From the NCBI GenBank assembly GCA_963281255.1, contig OY725498.1, positions 3,410,001-3,474,000 of the forward strand: 64,000 nucleotides of DNA. The letters run 5' to 3'. The notes under the pieces are model-generated. The model was not told the origin of the DNA. It worked only from the letters and a program-made list of their open reading frames with translations, and made no database searches. Within the stretch, counting starts at the first letter, position 1, and each line of letters begins with the position of its first letter. Made by a program: the position numbers and the translations under genes. Of the stretch, positions 11,863 to 22,280 are shown piece after piece. This DNA comes from Aphrocallistes beatrix (taxonomy: Eukaryota; Porifera; Hexactinellida; Sceptrulophora; Aphrocallistidae).

Positions 11863-12322
11863 CCTAACTAAATTATGCTCTCATAACTTAGTGTTTTTGA
11901 AGTGAGTTTTGAATATGATATCATATTGCTGGCGTTCTCGTGATTACTTTTCAGATCTTTTCTACTGACCTCCCAAGAATATATTCTAGTTTAATTCACA
12001 TCCTTACTATAATAGTTGCATTCCGTTAATTATTTCTATCTACTACTTGATATTTTTTTTATTTAACACCATATATTATATTTACTCTCACCATTTACAA
12101 ATAAATTTATATTTATTCAAATTATGGACCCTATAATCGAATTGCATTTGCATTTCAAACTCTAAAATATTTCTTAGATTTTGACTAAAGAAAACAAACT
12201 TAATTTGAGAGTGATACGAAAACACTATAGTACAAGTACTTGTATTTTCAATTATATTTTAAATATAAAAGTACTTGTAATAGCGTAGGTTCATTTGTAC
12301 ATTTTGTATAATGGTAATTAGA
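11863..12322. other. No gene seen
   Basis: AT-rich. A short inverted pair, AGTACTTGTATTTTCAATTA and 'taaaagtacttgta', lies at 12232-12275. It may belong to the end of the piggyBac-like remnant that follows. Confidence 0.4.
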
Positions 12323-12686
12323 ATGTCTGAGTCTGAATTTGCAGCCCCGAAAAGAAGACCAAACTTGATGAAGACAAGATAATCCTCAAAATATTGTTGA
12401 CCATCCCATATTAGATCATCCTCAAAACATTAGCCTCCACTAGATAATTCTCGAAACATTGTTACCCCTCCTCCCCCAGACAGTACTGCTCATACTCTTA
12501 TAGCCGTTCCTACGGCTACTCAGAATCCCAATTTAAAATCTAAAAAGTTAAGGTGCACTTTTTGTCCCAGATCTAAAGACAAGAAAGTTCGTTCACATTG
12601 TTCTATATGCGAATCCGTGGTTTGCAATCTGCACTCAAAACCGTTAATTCTTTGTCTCAATTGCGAGGAAAAGTTATCATTTGATT
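12323..12686 (+). pseudogene. piggyBac-like transposase remnant: N-terminus and C-terminal Cys-rich tail
   Basis: An ATG at 12323 opens an 18-codon frame (MSESEFAAPKRRPN) that stops at once. From about 12465 a proline start leads into a short frame ending FD* at 12686. That frame has the Cys/His spacing of a piggyBac C-terminal domain: LRCTFCP, HCSICE, VCNLHS, LCLNC. The catalytic core is missing, so this looks like an internal-deletion derivative. It is too short to stand out as an ORF. The family call rests on Cys spacing only. Another cross-brace zinc finger is possible. Confidence 0.5.
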
Positions 12687-13099
12687 AAAAGATTTTCAAT
12701 TTGAATAGTTAAAACAATTTGCAAAAAGCTTTTGATTGCATACTTTTGTTATCTTAACCGAATCTGACGGAGATTTTCCCATACACCTGAGTGTAGTGAG
12801 ATAATATAAAGCCGTTTTAGTTGAAATTGGTTTAATAATAGGCAAACTTAATATTAGAGGTACGAGATAAAAATCTCAATTATAGATTAATTCCATCGTA
12901 TACTCGTAATGACATCATTATTAAAAGTTATAGTTTAACTTAAGTTAATATCTTATCAGTTTGATATTTTCTCTCTTGTTTTAAATCAAATATAAAATTT
13001 TCACCTTTCGTGAATTGTGATTTTTGTAAATACTATGTATATATAATATATATACACATAGTGATGTTTATAATGATAACGTTGACATATACTGTAGAG
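12687..13099. other. No gene seen
   Basis: AT-rich tail after the piggyBac-like scrap. No TTAA-flanked terminus could be assigned confidently. Confidence 0.45.
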
Positions 13100-13392
13100 C
13101 ATAGGCGTCGGAAATGGGCCCGCCGGCCCTTGGGGCTGCCCGGCCCGAAGGCTCCGGGGTCGGCCCAATCGATTCCGGGGCCGCTACATTCACGGCATAG
13201 TACATAATACTGCCTGATACACGGTTCTAGGAATTTGGGAATGTATCGGGGAAGCTTTTACCCAGCCAGGTAGGCCCTCCAGGCCTATCCGGCCCATAAC
13301 CGACGATGCCGGGTAGAGCCGGGTAGGGCCAGGTAGAGCCGGGCAGCCCCTTAGGGCCGCCCGGCCCATGCCGGGTGGGTCCGACGCCTATG
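13100..13392. mobile_element. GC-rich hAT MITE with perfect 8-bp duplication
   Basis: Flanked by CTGTAGAG at 13092-13099 and 13393-13400. Inverted ends are CATAGGCGTCGGAA and TCCGACGCCTATG. The interior is full of 'gccgggtag' and 'ggcccgccgg' motifs and is far richer in GC than anything around it. The proline/glycine-rich frames across it are compositional. Confidence 0.85.
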
Positions 13393-13537
13393 CTGTAGAG
13401 ATCAATACTGAACATTTTATCAGTACAGTTAAAACTGTTTTGCTTTCACCAAATTTCGCATGTAGGATTCCATTATGGTGAAGATGTGGAGATGTATATT
13501 TTTCTCAAAATCTCATCACTTTCGTGTTTTATAAGTA

Positions 13538-13735
13538 CAAGCGAGCTTCGCTTGCTTGCGCTGCGCGGCTGGCAGACACTTTGTGTTCTCTCATTTTTTT
13601 GGTCTCATATTCAAATTTGTCAATTTTTAAATTTTTGATGCATAATGATGACGTAATAATAGGGTGATGAGTCATCATTTTTGATGATCGTTGTATCATA
13701 TGTGAAGCATATTAATATATTCATATTTCATGTTC
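13538..13735 (-). mobile_element. Helitron-like element, truncated
   Basis: Starts CAAGCGAGCTTCGCTTGC, loses part of the hairpin block, keeps GATGATGACG and GATGAGTCATC, and breaks off near 13735 at 'tattaatatattc'. Confidence 0.7.
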
Positions 13736-13959
13736 CTTAGAGTCAGTTTCTGGAGCTGCACTATCGGTCTGTTGCTCGATATTTTTTCCTATTATTGCAA
13801 ATTGATTGAGGAACTGGGAGGTGTTAGAAACGTGAAATTTGGCAGGTCCTGACATGATGAAGGATGACCATTTATTGCCAAGTATATTTGTGCTCCTACC
13901 AAACAAAACAGAAGCAACTTAAGATGTGGGAACAAGTCTAACTTCTTTTTCCACATGCT
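13736..13959. repeat. Dispersed repeat fragment
   Basis: The minus strand reads like the repeat at 20025-20240 and 23280-23520 (blocks around 'gattgaggaactgggag' and 'gtgaaatttggcag'). The 61-codon minus-strand frame is not a gene. Confidence 0.4.
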
Positions 13960-14530
13960 AACCTACACGAGACCCTAATGGATTATGAAATTCTGCAATT
14001 AGCAGTTTTCAGCGCACCTGGCCTTCTTCTGTTGTGAAAGGCTGTTTCTTTCACCTTACACATAATGTATGGCAAAAGGTGCAGGCAGAAGGAATGCAAG
14101 TTGAGCACTCACAAGACGAAGAGCTCGCTATTCATATCCGTATGATACCGGCTCTAGCATTTGCAGCACCTCACGAAGTATGTGGTCTGTTTGCTGAAGT
14201 AGCCGCACAACTACCTACTCCTGAAGCTGACGGACTTATTCAATACTTCGAAAGGACATACATCGGGCGTACACTCCCAGGTGGCGCATATCAACGCGCA
14301 CTGTTTCCTATCGGCATGTGGAACCACCATTTTGACACTGTCTACAGATTCCCAAGAACGACGAATTCAGTTGAAGCGTGGCATCGCAGCTTCAATGTAT
14401 GTAACAGTCGGGTGTCATCATCCAAATATATGGAAATTTCTAGCTGCACTAAAGCGGGAACAGGGTCTTGTGGAGAAGTAAGTCAGGCTAAATATATAGC
14501 TGAAGAGAAGGTACAAAAGGCGAAGAATGT
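13960..14530 (+). pseudogene. MULE transposase fragment, C-terminal half
   Basis: MULE transposases cut and paste DNA with an RNase H-fold catalytic domain. The frame from 14034 reads KGCFFHLTHNVWQKV, the conserved block after the second catalytic acid. Then come IRMIPALAFAAP and a C-terminal HHFDTVYRFPRTTNSVEAWH block. At about 14395 the frame shifts, and the plus frame HHPNIWKFLAALKREQGL continues the protein. Upstream, 'MDYEIL' near 13980 is a frame-shifted piece of the preceding segment. A homologous stretch is at 21318-21554 on the minus strand. It abuts the 5'-less Helitron-like copy that follows. Confidence 0.75.
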
Positions 14531-14572
14531 TCTAGCTGTGTCGTCACAGGTAGGAACATATATATCACACAC

Positions 14573-15418
14573 AACATATGGAGATTGTAACGAATTGATT
14601 GAAGAAACTGCCAGGCACAGAAAGCTGATTTTTGGCATGTGGGAGTCTTTTGGCTATGGCTCCACTAAGTTCTGAGCTCAGAGCAAAATGTCGACTCATC
14701 ACGGAATTATGACGTCATTGTCACATTTTTAAAAGTTAAGCAATACAGTTATTCTAGCATAACTCAGTAATTATAGGAGACAGTGGCAGCGCCAGGGGGG
14801 CACCAATTTCCGACAGGAATACATGCGTCATTCATTTGTCCATGCCTTCGCACTATTTTACTAGGCTTCAATTATATCGATAAACAGGTTTCTCTAATTC
14901 AATAGTGTACACCAATATTTAAGTGTAATAAAATAACAGTAAGTGTAATAAAATAACATAATATGTGTATATATATATATATATGTACTATACTATACCT
15001 ATTAGTTCTCATTGGCGGGTAATCTGTACCCAAAAAATGTTGGTGCCCCACTGGAAATGATTTGTGCCTCCAAGGTGCCCCCCCAGTGGCGGCGTCCTGG
15101 CGCCGCCTCTGATAGGAGATAGAAGGCTGAAATTTTAATAGAATATTTGTACCAACATACCTCACATATGATGCAGCTATCATCAAAAAATGAAGACTCA
15201 TCACTTTGTTATGACGTCATCATTACTCATCAAAAAATTTAAAAATTGACAAATTTGGTGATTTTTCGTGCCATATAGATCATAACAGTAGGATAGACTT
15301 ATTCAGAGATGTTATCTCCTTTATAATTAACCAATGTGACTCCAGGCGACCGAAGGGAGCCTCCGGCGGACATAAATTTCCCGCCAGCCGCGCAGCGCAA
15401 GCAAGCGAAGCGCGCTTG
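14573..15418 (+). mobile_element. Helitron-like element carrying a hAT MITE
   Basis: The body starts at 'gtaacgaattgattgaag' and continues through 'ggcatgtgggagtctttt' and the CRE-bearing region. The 3' end is the hairpin block and GCGAAGCGCGCTTG at 15418, followed by T. There is no TCCTTACTATT terminus on the left, where MULE sequence adjoins directly. Bases 15419-15465 hold the 5' tail of another copy in opposite orientation. Confidence 0.75.
14781..15111. mobile_element. hAT MITE, 331 bp, perfect 8-bp duplication
   Basis: Flanked by ATAGGAGA at 14773-14780 and 15112-15119. Ends are CAGTGGCAGCGCCAGG and CCTGGCGCCGCCTCTG. Non-coding. It interrupts the 'ttataggagatagaaggctg' segment of the Helitron-like copy and is therefore younger. 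Confidence 0.9.
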
Positions 15419-16059
15419 TATATATATATATACACACATTAATCGAGTTTTAATAGTAAGGATTCATTACTATATTTTATAATAATCACAATTTATTCTA
15501 TTAAAGTAACCGGATCGCAATTAATTATTTCTTTAACGGAGGGACAAATTTATATTTTTCAATTTTGTAAAATTGGCACAGAATTGACCTATCAGGATAG
15601 TTCGAGCTGGTGTTACGAGTTGACGGTGTACGGTGTTGCGAATTGTCATGTTGCGGAATGTCGTGTTGCGAATTGTCGTACTTCCAGTTACATTAATAAA
15701 ATAAGAACTGTAGCAGAAAATTTGATAAAATAGAATTTGATTCGTATTAAGTCAACTAATCTTGAATGTCAATTTGAATCCTAAAGTTAACATTACTAAA
15801 GATTTTTATACCTCAACCAAGTCGTTAACAACAATTAAAGTGTGGGGATATATTAGGGTGCTCCAAGAAATTCCAAAGTTTGAATCTTATGATGCACACT
15901 CTTCAAAAAGTTTACCTTGATCACCAATTATTCACCATAAAATTCCCCTCGTGCTAATTTATAATGGTATATGTCCGGGTTGAAGCCAGAAGTTGTAAAA
16001 AGCGGACTTCTGACATTTAAATAAACTAGTAGCTTGATTTTTGTAATATTTGAGGGTGG
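15419..16059. other. Helitron-like 5' tail, then no recognised gene
   Basis: 15419-15465 is a TA run plus TTTTAATAGTAAGGA, the terminus of the opposite-strand Helitron-like sequence. 15466-16059 is AT-rich. A short stretch of repeated 'gtgttgcgaattgtc' lies at 15625-15680. No ORF. Confidence 0.5.
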
Positions 16060-16235
16060 TTTTATATCAGCAAATAATACATTTTAATAACCTAAAATCT
16101 ACCGGTTCCGAGATATTGGTGAAAACAGTTGGGACCATTAATAATTTCAAGTATGAAGGCTGGTCCCAACTGTTTTCACTAATATCTCGGAACCGGTAGA
16201 TTTTAGGCTATTAAAATGTACTATTAGTATCCGGC
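16060..16235. repeat. Long inverted repeat, about 75-bp arms
   Basis: Arms 16060-16139 and 16161-16235 pair almost perfectly: CCGGTTCCGAGATATTGGTG against CACTAATATCTCGGAACCGG. The loop is about 20 bp. It lies just upstream of the Gypsy-type fragment and could be a separate fold-back insertion. Confidence 0.8.
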
Positions 16236-16242
16236 AAGCCAA

Positions 16243-17390
16243 TTCCCTAAGAAGGGTCGGTGCTTTATTTGCGACTCGAACAGGCACTTTATGGCCCAAT
16301 GCCCGGAACGGCACTGTGCGAAATGTGGCGAAATAGGACACTAGGTCCGCTATTGCCTACATACACGAAGTCGAAGAGGGGTATTTCAGGCCACGACGCA
16401 GCATAGTGTTGTACATGAGACGGCGGTTGTGGTACCAGTTAAATGGAACGGCAAACCCATCAATGTAATGATGGACACGGGGGCGGATCTTTCGGTGGTG
16501 GACAGAGGCACCGTACAAAAGATGAATATTCCTTACAGCACAAAGTACAGTCAAGTGTATGGGCTAGAGCGGACAGCGCTTGCGGTCTGTGGTACGGCCT
16601 GCGTGGCGATGGATGTGGGGGATGGTCGACCACTAGAACACGAAATCGAAATACTCGATACTAACAATAGGGTGGTTATATTGGGGCGAAGGTTCCTCGC
16701 GCGCTTCAAGAATACTACTTTCGATTGGGAAAACATGAGAGTTAGGCTAGGTGGTTGTTGGAAAACCTCTTTAGCTGCGGCACGCGGGGATACGCGGCGA
16801 CTAGAGCAGAAATTATGCAGACTGAGATGGGAAAGGAGGGAGATAGCTTGGAGGCCAGGTTCGATATAAACCCGAAACTATCACTGCGAGAAGAGACAGC
16901 CATACGCAAGGTGCTGTTGAGATGGAAAGACGTTTTCGCGGAGAACCCGAAGAGCCCGCGCGAAATTGGAACCGCGGAACACGTTATCACTCTTCTGGAT
17001 GAGCGGCCGATCAGAAGCCGGCCGTTGCGTGTTTCTCCTGAAATTGAGGCGGAGGTATCCAAGCAGATAGATGAAATGCTCGAGAATGGGATCATACGTC
17101 CCTCTTCTTCCTCTTGGGCGAGTCGAGTGATCTTAGTGAAGAAAAAGGACGGGACCCATCGATTTGCCGTAGATTTCCGGGATCTCAACGATGTGACGAA
17201 GCGAGATGCCTATCCGATGCCGGTTACCCGAGATGTTTTCGATCGTATGGGAGGGGCAACTGTATTCTCTACACTGGATGGGGCATCCGCATACTGGAGC
17301 GTTCCTGTGAAGGAAAAGCATAGGGAGTTCACTGCGTTTGACGGAAAAGATATGCTACGTTGTATTTTAATGACTTCAAGTAACTGTTTA
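16243..17390 (+). pseudogene. Gypsy-type LTR retrotransposon fragment: gag zinc knuckles, protease, partial reverse transcriptase
   Basis: In order: two CX2CX4HX4C zinc knuckles, the second with an in-frame stop just after its His (about 16320). Then a retropepsin with the active-site MDTGAD at about 16470, and the thumb-side start of a reverse transcriptase with RPSSSSWASRVILVKKKDG and the VDFRDLN block. Protease and polymerase lie in two overlapping frames (16429-16869 and 16755-17477). The polymerase breaks off before the YxDD catalytic site at about 17360. No RNase H, integrase or LTRs are seen. GC content is well above that of the surroundings, suggesting a fairly recent arrival. An inert fragment. 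Confidence 0.9.
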
Positions 17391-17739
17391 CTCAACAAGA
17401 AGGCCAATAATATTACTTCTACCACCTCTTGTCCCAAAGATACTCAAAGGAAGATACTTAAACTTACCTCTAATTAATATATGTATATATATACACCTAT
17501 ATATTTATGTAGTATTCCTTGTCCGTCAACTAAATTATGCCAGCAGTCAGTAATATCATTATTGTGGGGTAGAGGATGTATAATTACACGATATTAAATA
17601 TATCAAAATGATATTGTGTCAATTTAATTGTATTAAAAACTCGACTTTATCTTATCCCTGGTCTAAAGTAGTGAAACGGCCTGTATGTAGTAGGCTATGC
17701 TCTATTCAATCATTTATATAAAATTAAATCTTGTGAATC
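17391..17739. other. No gene seen
   Basis: AT-rich DNA after the retroelement break, with a TA-rich microsatellite near 17480-17500. Confidence 0.5.
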
Positions 17740-17985
17740 GTATTATAAAAATGATGACTCAACACTCTGTTATGACGTTATTATTATACCCCAAAAGTAG
17801 AAAATTTGATAAATTTTGTGATTTTTTAAGTGATATCGATTCTAACAGCAAGACAGATGTATTTAGAGATGTTATCTACCTTATAATAATTAATCAATGT
17901 GAACCTAGTCGTTTGAAAGACGCCTCTAGCGGACACAAAGTGTCCACCAGCCTCGCAGCACAAGCAAGCGAAGCGCGTTTGTTAA
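17740..17985 (+). mobile_element. Helitron-like element, 5'-truncated
   Basis: Starts within the AP-1/CRE region ('aaatgatgactcaacac') and proceeds to the hairpin block and 'caagcgaagcgcgtttg'. The 106-codon plus-strand frame at 17697-18017 is a read-through of this repeat. Confidence 0.7.
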
Positions 17986-18649
17986 CCAATGATATTGAAT
18001 TTTTACTGGAAAATTAAAATTGTTTACATGCATAGAGTTAGGTATAATTCATATTAACCAATTGCTTTAGATTGAATTTTACTGGAAATTTAAAACTCTG
18101 CAATATCGTTGGTTAGTAGAGTTATGTTTTGTCATCGTTTTTTCATTTCAGTCAATCATATTTCAAGTTTCGAGTGTGATTCTAACTTGTTTATGTGTTT
18201 TGAGTAAGGTCTATTCCATTATATTAAATTCTATTGTTAAATAAAAGCGCTGCAATCTTATTGGCCACCGCATATGTCACATTTTGAAGAAAGTGCGAAA
18301 ATAGGAATAATCCTTACATTAGGCTAGAGAGTGATTCTAACTTGTATATGTAATCATTGAGTTAGGTATAATCCATATTAATCGATAAAATTAAAAGCCA
18401 TTGTAATGGTAAGTCCCTAGGTTCTGATTTTCTAATACATTTTGAGACCTTTTGTGGTGTGAAAATATTTCCGAATTTGGACCAAGGTTCATATCTCCAC
18501 CATATAAAGAATGTAAACTACAAATTTGGTGCAATTAGGTCCAATAAATTACAGGAGCGAGCAGACGGACGACATACGCCGATCATGACATAAGGAATCT
18601 CCTCTATACTAGTAGCTGTATTAAAACATTGAGTTTTAATATATAAACA
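17986..18649. repeat. Unnamed dispersed repeat
   Basis: The segment 18330-18605 (with 'agcagacggacg', 'gatcatgacata', 'ctcctctatactag') recurs at 19480-19790 ('gagcagacagacgg', 'gatcatggcatag', 'cttcttctatactag'). This is a two-copy, moderately diverged local repeat. No ORF. Confidence 0.55.
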
Positions 18650-18730
18650 AAGGCGCTTCGCTTGCTTGCGCTGCGCGGCTTCGGACACTGCATGTCCGCA
18701 GAGTCGCCCTGCGAGCGCCTGGAGTTACTC
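18650..18730 (-). mobile_element. Helitron-like 3'-end fragment
   Basis: Only the GC-rich terminal block remains (GGCGCTTCGCTTGCTTGCGC and the two following hairpins), with compensating-looking changes such as 'gacactgcatgtccgcag'. Confidence 0.65.
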
Positions 18731-19479
18731 AATCTAACGTATTTTGGGATTTTTTTACTTTATATAAATATTGTAAACAAAATTAACCTACCAACCCCTC
18801 TTGAAAATTTCCCTGGATTTTGGGAGCCAAATCCCTTGATGTCATCATATTTTCAATTTTAATGACTAAATTAGTATGAACCAATAGACAGGTTAAATTT
18901 CGAAATTCGTGATCCAGGGAAATCCCTGGATATCTAGGGAATTTCGTGGATTTTAAATAAAGGCCGAATATATGTAATTAAAGATTTCGAAAAGGACAAG
19001 TAAACTATTTAAAGAAAGGTACATCGTGTTATCTTAAGCGTTCGTGAGTCCAGGAAATTTTCCACGATCCCTGGAGACATGCTAAATAATGAGGAGCATA
19101 AAATTACAATAAATTCCATAAACTATGTTCGATTAATGAAAATTATTATAGGCTAGTTGAAAACACAAAATCCCTGGATCCCTGGATCATGTCATTTCCC
19201 TGGATCAGCCATGGATCCCTGGAGGCAAAGGTTAACAAATAATTTTTCACATGGATCCGAAAATATAATATTCTAAATCTACACCCCTAAAACCTCATGT
19301 TAACCGTTGGATGCCAGCTTCTAGCCTATTTTTGTAATTTGTTTACTTTATGTATCTAATGAAAACAAAACAAAACAAACAATGTATTATATTGAACTGA
19401 AAATACGATATTCAAAATCTACACCCCTGAAAACCCCATGTCAAGCAAGCGATATTTTTCACTTTAACCAATCAGATTT
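18731..19479. repeat. TCCCTGGAT-rich repeat region
   Basis: At 18797-19237 the motif 'ccctgga' and its complement occur more than ten times in both orientations ('tccctggatccctggatc'). This is consistent with an old fold-back or tandem element. 19255-19445 holds two copies of the 'ctacacccctaaaacc' repeat. Confidence 0.5.
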
Positions 19480-20321
19480 TAAATTCAGAGAGTGATTATA
19501 GCTTGTTCACATGCAGTGAATTAGGTAAATCCATAGCACATTTGGCAAACCTTTTTTTTCCTATGGTGTGCCAAATAGGTAAGAAAATGCTGTAAAACCT
19601 TTTGTTCTATTTTTTGCTATTCGCACTCGACAAGTGCACACATAACGAAAATATGTATCTAAATTTTGTGCAATTTGGTCCAATAGAATTCCCAAGAACG
19701 AGCAGACAGACGGAAGCACGAACGCAGACGTTACACGCTGATCATGGCATAGCGCTTCTTCTATACTAGAACCTGTGAAATGTATTAGATTTGTGGGTTT
19801 ATTAACTTTAAAATAGCCATTTTAGATAGTAGATAGCCTAGTCATGGACTTCTAACTACCTGGACAGTACACTCTGAGTAGGAACGATCGATGAGTATAC
19901 CTAGTTAGGCCAGTTTGTTATTATAAACATACCTCGAAAAACATTAATTATATTGGTATTAAAAATATTAATGTGTTGAATAGAAAGTCGTATATGGGGA
20001 TTTCATTGACATCTTATATATTAAAATGCTAGGATTTTTGTTTTGTTTTGTTTGTCTGAATTGATTGAAGAATTGGGAAGTCATAGAGATGTGAAAATTG
20101 GCATGTAGGTGTCAAATGATATGACTACGATTAAGTACTAAGATCTAAGCGAAATTTTCACATCTCTGCCAAAAAAATTTGAAAACAATTTTTCACACCT
20201 TTTCTATACAAAATAAATGACTACACTATCACAATAGAAACCATTGTACAAGTACGACACTACAATATATCGTCATTGTTACTAATACTTCTAAGCCACA
20301 ACCATAGTCTACTATATATTT
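19480..20321. repeat. Dispersed repeat copies
   Basis: 19480-19790 duplicates 18330-18605. 20025-20240 ('gtctgaattgattgaagaatt' region) recurs in inverted form at 23280-23520. No gene. Confidence 0.5.
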
Positions 20322-20549
20322 TCGCATAGAAATGGGATGTGAATGGGTTAATAGGAAAAAAGAACTTTTTTCATGGAATGTTGCTACATTCCAGTGTTGC
20401 TATGGAAACGTATTTTGGTCAGTTGGGGTTATATCTTGAAAACTGCAACAGCTACACATTCAAATGTAATTCCATTTGATAGCGAATATACTACTTCCTA
20501 TTAAGAGATAATATAATTTATTTGTCTAAATTCAATGGTTTACGAGTTA
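20322..20549. repeat. Half arm of the long-palindrome family
   Basis: Runs from CGCATAGAAATGGGATG to 'aatggtttacgagttatta' and stops at the point where other copies reach their centre. It directly abuts the truncated 3' end of the mariner-type transposase. Confidence 0.75.
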
Positions 20550-21179
20550 TTATATATGGTCAATGATCCGATTGTGGGCCACAGCACACCACACAGTCAC
20601 CTTTTCTCTGCTGAGGACTTTGTCAGTGGCTGGAAAAGGCTGCTTCTCTGCCCAGATTCTCATGTTATGCGTATTAACATGTCCTGAAAGGTGGAAATGA
20701 GCCTCATCAAACCAATGAATTTTGGTTATGTCAATTTCCCTATCCTCGATTTTGTCTGCCATCATTTGAACAAATTCTAGCCTCTTATTTTTCTGATCGA
20801 CTGTCTGTGCCTGTAGTATTTGTATTTTGTATGAATACAAGTTCAGATCCTCTGTGAGGATTCTCCGTACAGTTCTTCTTGAAAATTTGAGCTGTCTCGC
20901 CAGGTTCTTGATGATCGTCGGGGAGAATCTTGTATTTTTTCCCTCAACTTCGATGTTTTGAGGTGTCCTCACCGACTTTGGAGGGCCACATCTTTCCCTG
21001 TATGCCACAGTTCCCTTCTCCTGAAACCTCTTCACTACTTCTCTTATCGTCCTGGAAGTGGGAGCATCTCGTGTCTTGAAGTTTCTTTTATAAGCGCGTT
21101 GGGTGTTAACAACGCTCTTGTGATTCTCAAAATACCACCCAACTAGCTTCGTCCGTTCGTCCGTTGTCAGCCTTGACAT
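20550..21179 (-). pseudogene. Mariner/Tc-type (IS630 superfamily) transposase, 3'-truncated
   Basis: Reading from the ATG at 21179: an N-terminal helix-turn-helix region (residues 1-60, with TIREVVKRFQEKG), a second DNA-binding helix set near 85-115 (RQLKFSRRTVRRILTEDLN), then the catalytic core entry IHWFDEAHFHLSGHVN near 160-180. The frame ends after VTVWCAVAHN at the junction with a palindrome arm, so the remaining catalytic acids are missing. On its 5' side a terminal repeat (ACAGGGTGGGGCGCG on the minus strand) begins near 21322 and lies inside a MULE gene. The preserved frame suggests recent activity before truncation. Not functional as it stands. Confidence 0.9.
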
Positions 21180-21322
21180 AGCTTACTAATCATAGTTCGG
21201 ATAAAAACAAACGAAATACCCGTGTTTGACCTACGAAATAGATGGTGGGTCGAAGAAATTGACCTTAAAACTTAGGAGTTATAGCAATTTAAAATCAGGT
21301 CACTTCCCGCGCCCCACCCTGT
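21180..21322 (-). mobile_element. 5' terminal region of the mariner-type element
   Basis: Between the transposase ATG and the terminus ACAGGGTGGGGCGCGGGAAG at 21322. The element is inserted next to TA in a MULE reading frame. Confidence 0.7.
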
Positions 21323-22280
21323 ATGTATTCTCAAAATGAGAATGTAAAGGAATCGCTTCAACTTGAAATTGTATCTTCAGCGTTTCGAAGGTTGAAAGAA
21401 CAAACTGCGGAGGAAGATAAGCCAATGCTGGCAACATCCGAATCCAGACGGAAAATTCAGGGTCGCTCAAATACCGGCTTTGCAGACCTAATTCCTGTAC
21501 CTTCCTATATACTGACTGGGATAAATGAAAGAAACATCCCTTGATGTACGTCATTGATTGTATATTTTTGAAAGCGTTGATAGCAGCTTGTGTAAATCTA
21601 CTAAGAGGTACTGAGAATTGCTATCGGGACATAATTGTTTTATTATCTGGAATGAACTCTTGCCTGGAAGCTAAACGTTGATACAAGGGAGCAATTGCCC
21701 ATCATGAAATGGGTAGGGTGTGGAAATATCACGCAACAGTACCATCAGTCATCCATATTGTAGAATATGATAAAATATTATTGTTTTCTTCAGTTCCAAA
21801 CATTAATATTCTGTCTAGTACTAGCACAGAATCATACAAAAGAAACCTTTTGCCACCCAGAGTTGGAAAATCTTCATCCATGATGAGATCACATAGGGAT
21901 ATGGGGTTAACTGGAGCAGGCCGAGTTCTATGGCAAATTTTCTTCAGACTTTCTCTCTGAAGGTAAAAGGGTTTTAGCAACATCAGACAATTTTCCTGAA
22001 GCTTCAGCAATGATCCGTTGGGAGTTGTCATTGGTTTCTCTTGCTCGTCTTTTCACTCCAGTTCGAAATTCAAAAACTTCCTCGTTTCCAATCTCTATAC
22101 TGTATGTACTCTGACTATTTTCCCCAAACTTTTTTAAAACATTAAATCCAGTTGTATGCAGATGAGCCTTGCAACTCTACACTTCGCAGTGCCATTGCTT
22201 CTTATCATTACTTTCACGTTGAAAGTTGTAGATAAAGCCATCAAAAGATAATTTATCTCTTCCTTTTGAAGATTTAATCA
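21318..22280 (-). pseudogene. MULE transposase with FLYWCH-type N-terminus, broken
   Basis: Reading right to left: a FLYWCH-like zinc-finger segment (GFIYNF..WHCEV, stop, then CKAHLHTTG) at about 22235-22130. A linker with FRTGVKRRARE follows, then the frame 22031-21729 with GGKRFLLYDS and IWMTDGTVA, typical of the segment before the MULE catalytic region. The frame 21554-21318 has KGCFFHLSQSVYRKVQELGL. Stops and frameshifts separate the pieces. The gene is cut at 21318-21322 by the mariner-type element. This is the N-terminal counterpart of the C-terminal fragment at 13960-14530, though not necessarily the same copy. Confidence 0.8.

Noticed and set aside
17697..18017. 106-codon plus-strand frame
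   Set aside because: Read-through of a truncated Helitron-like copy.
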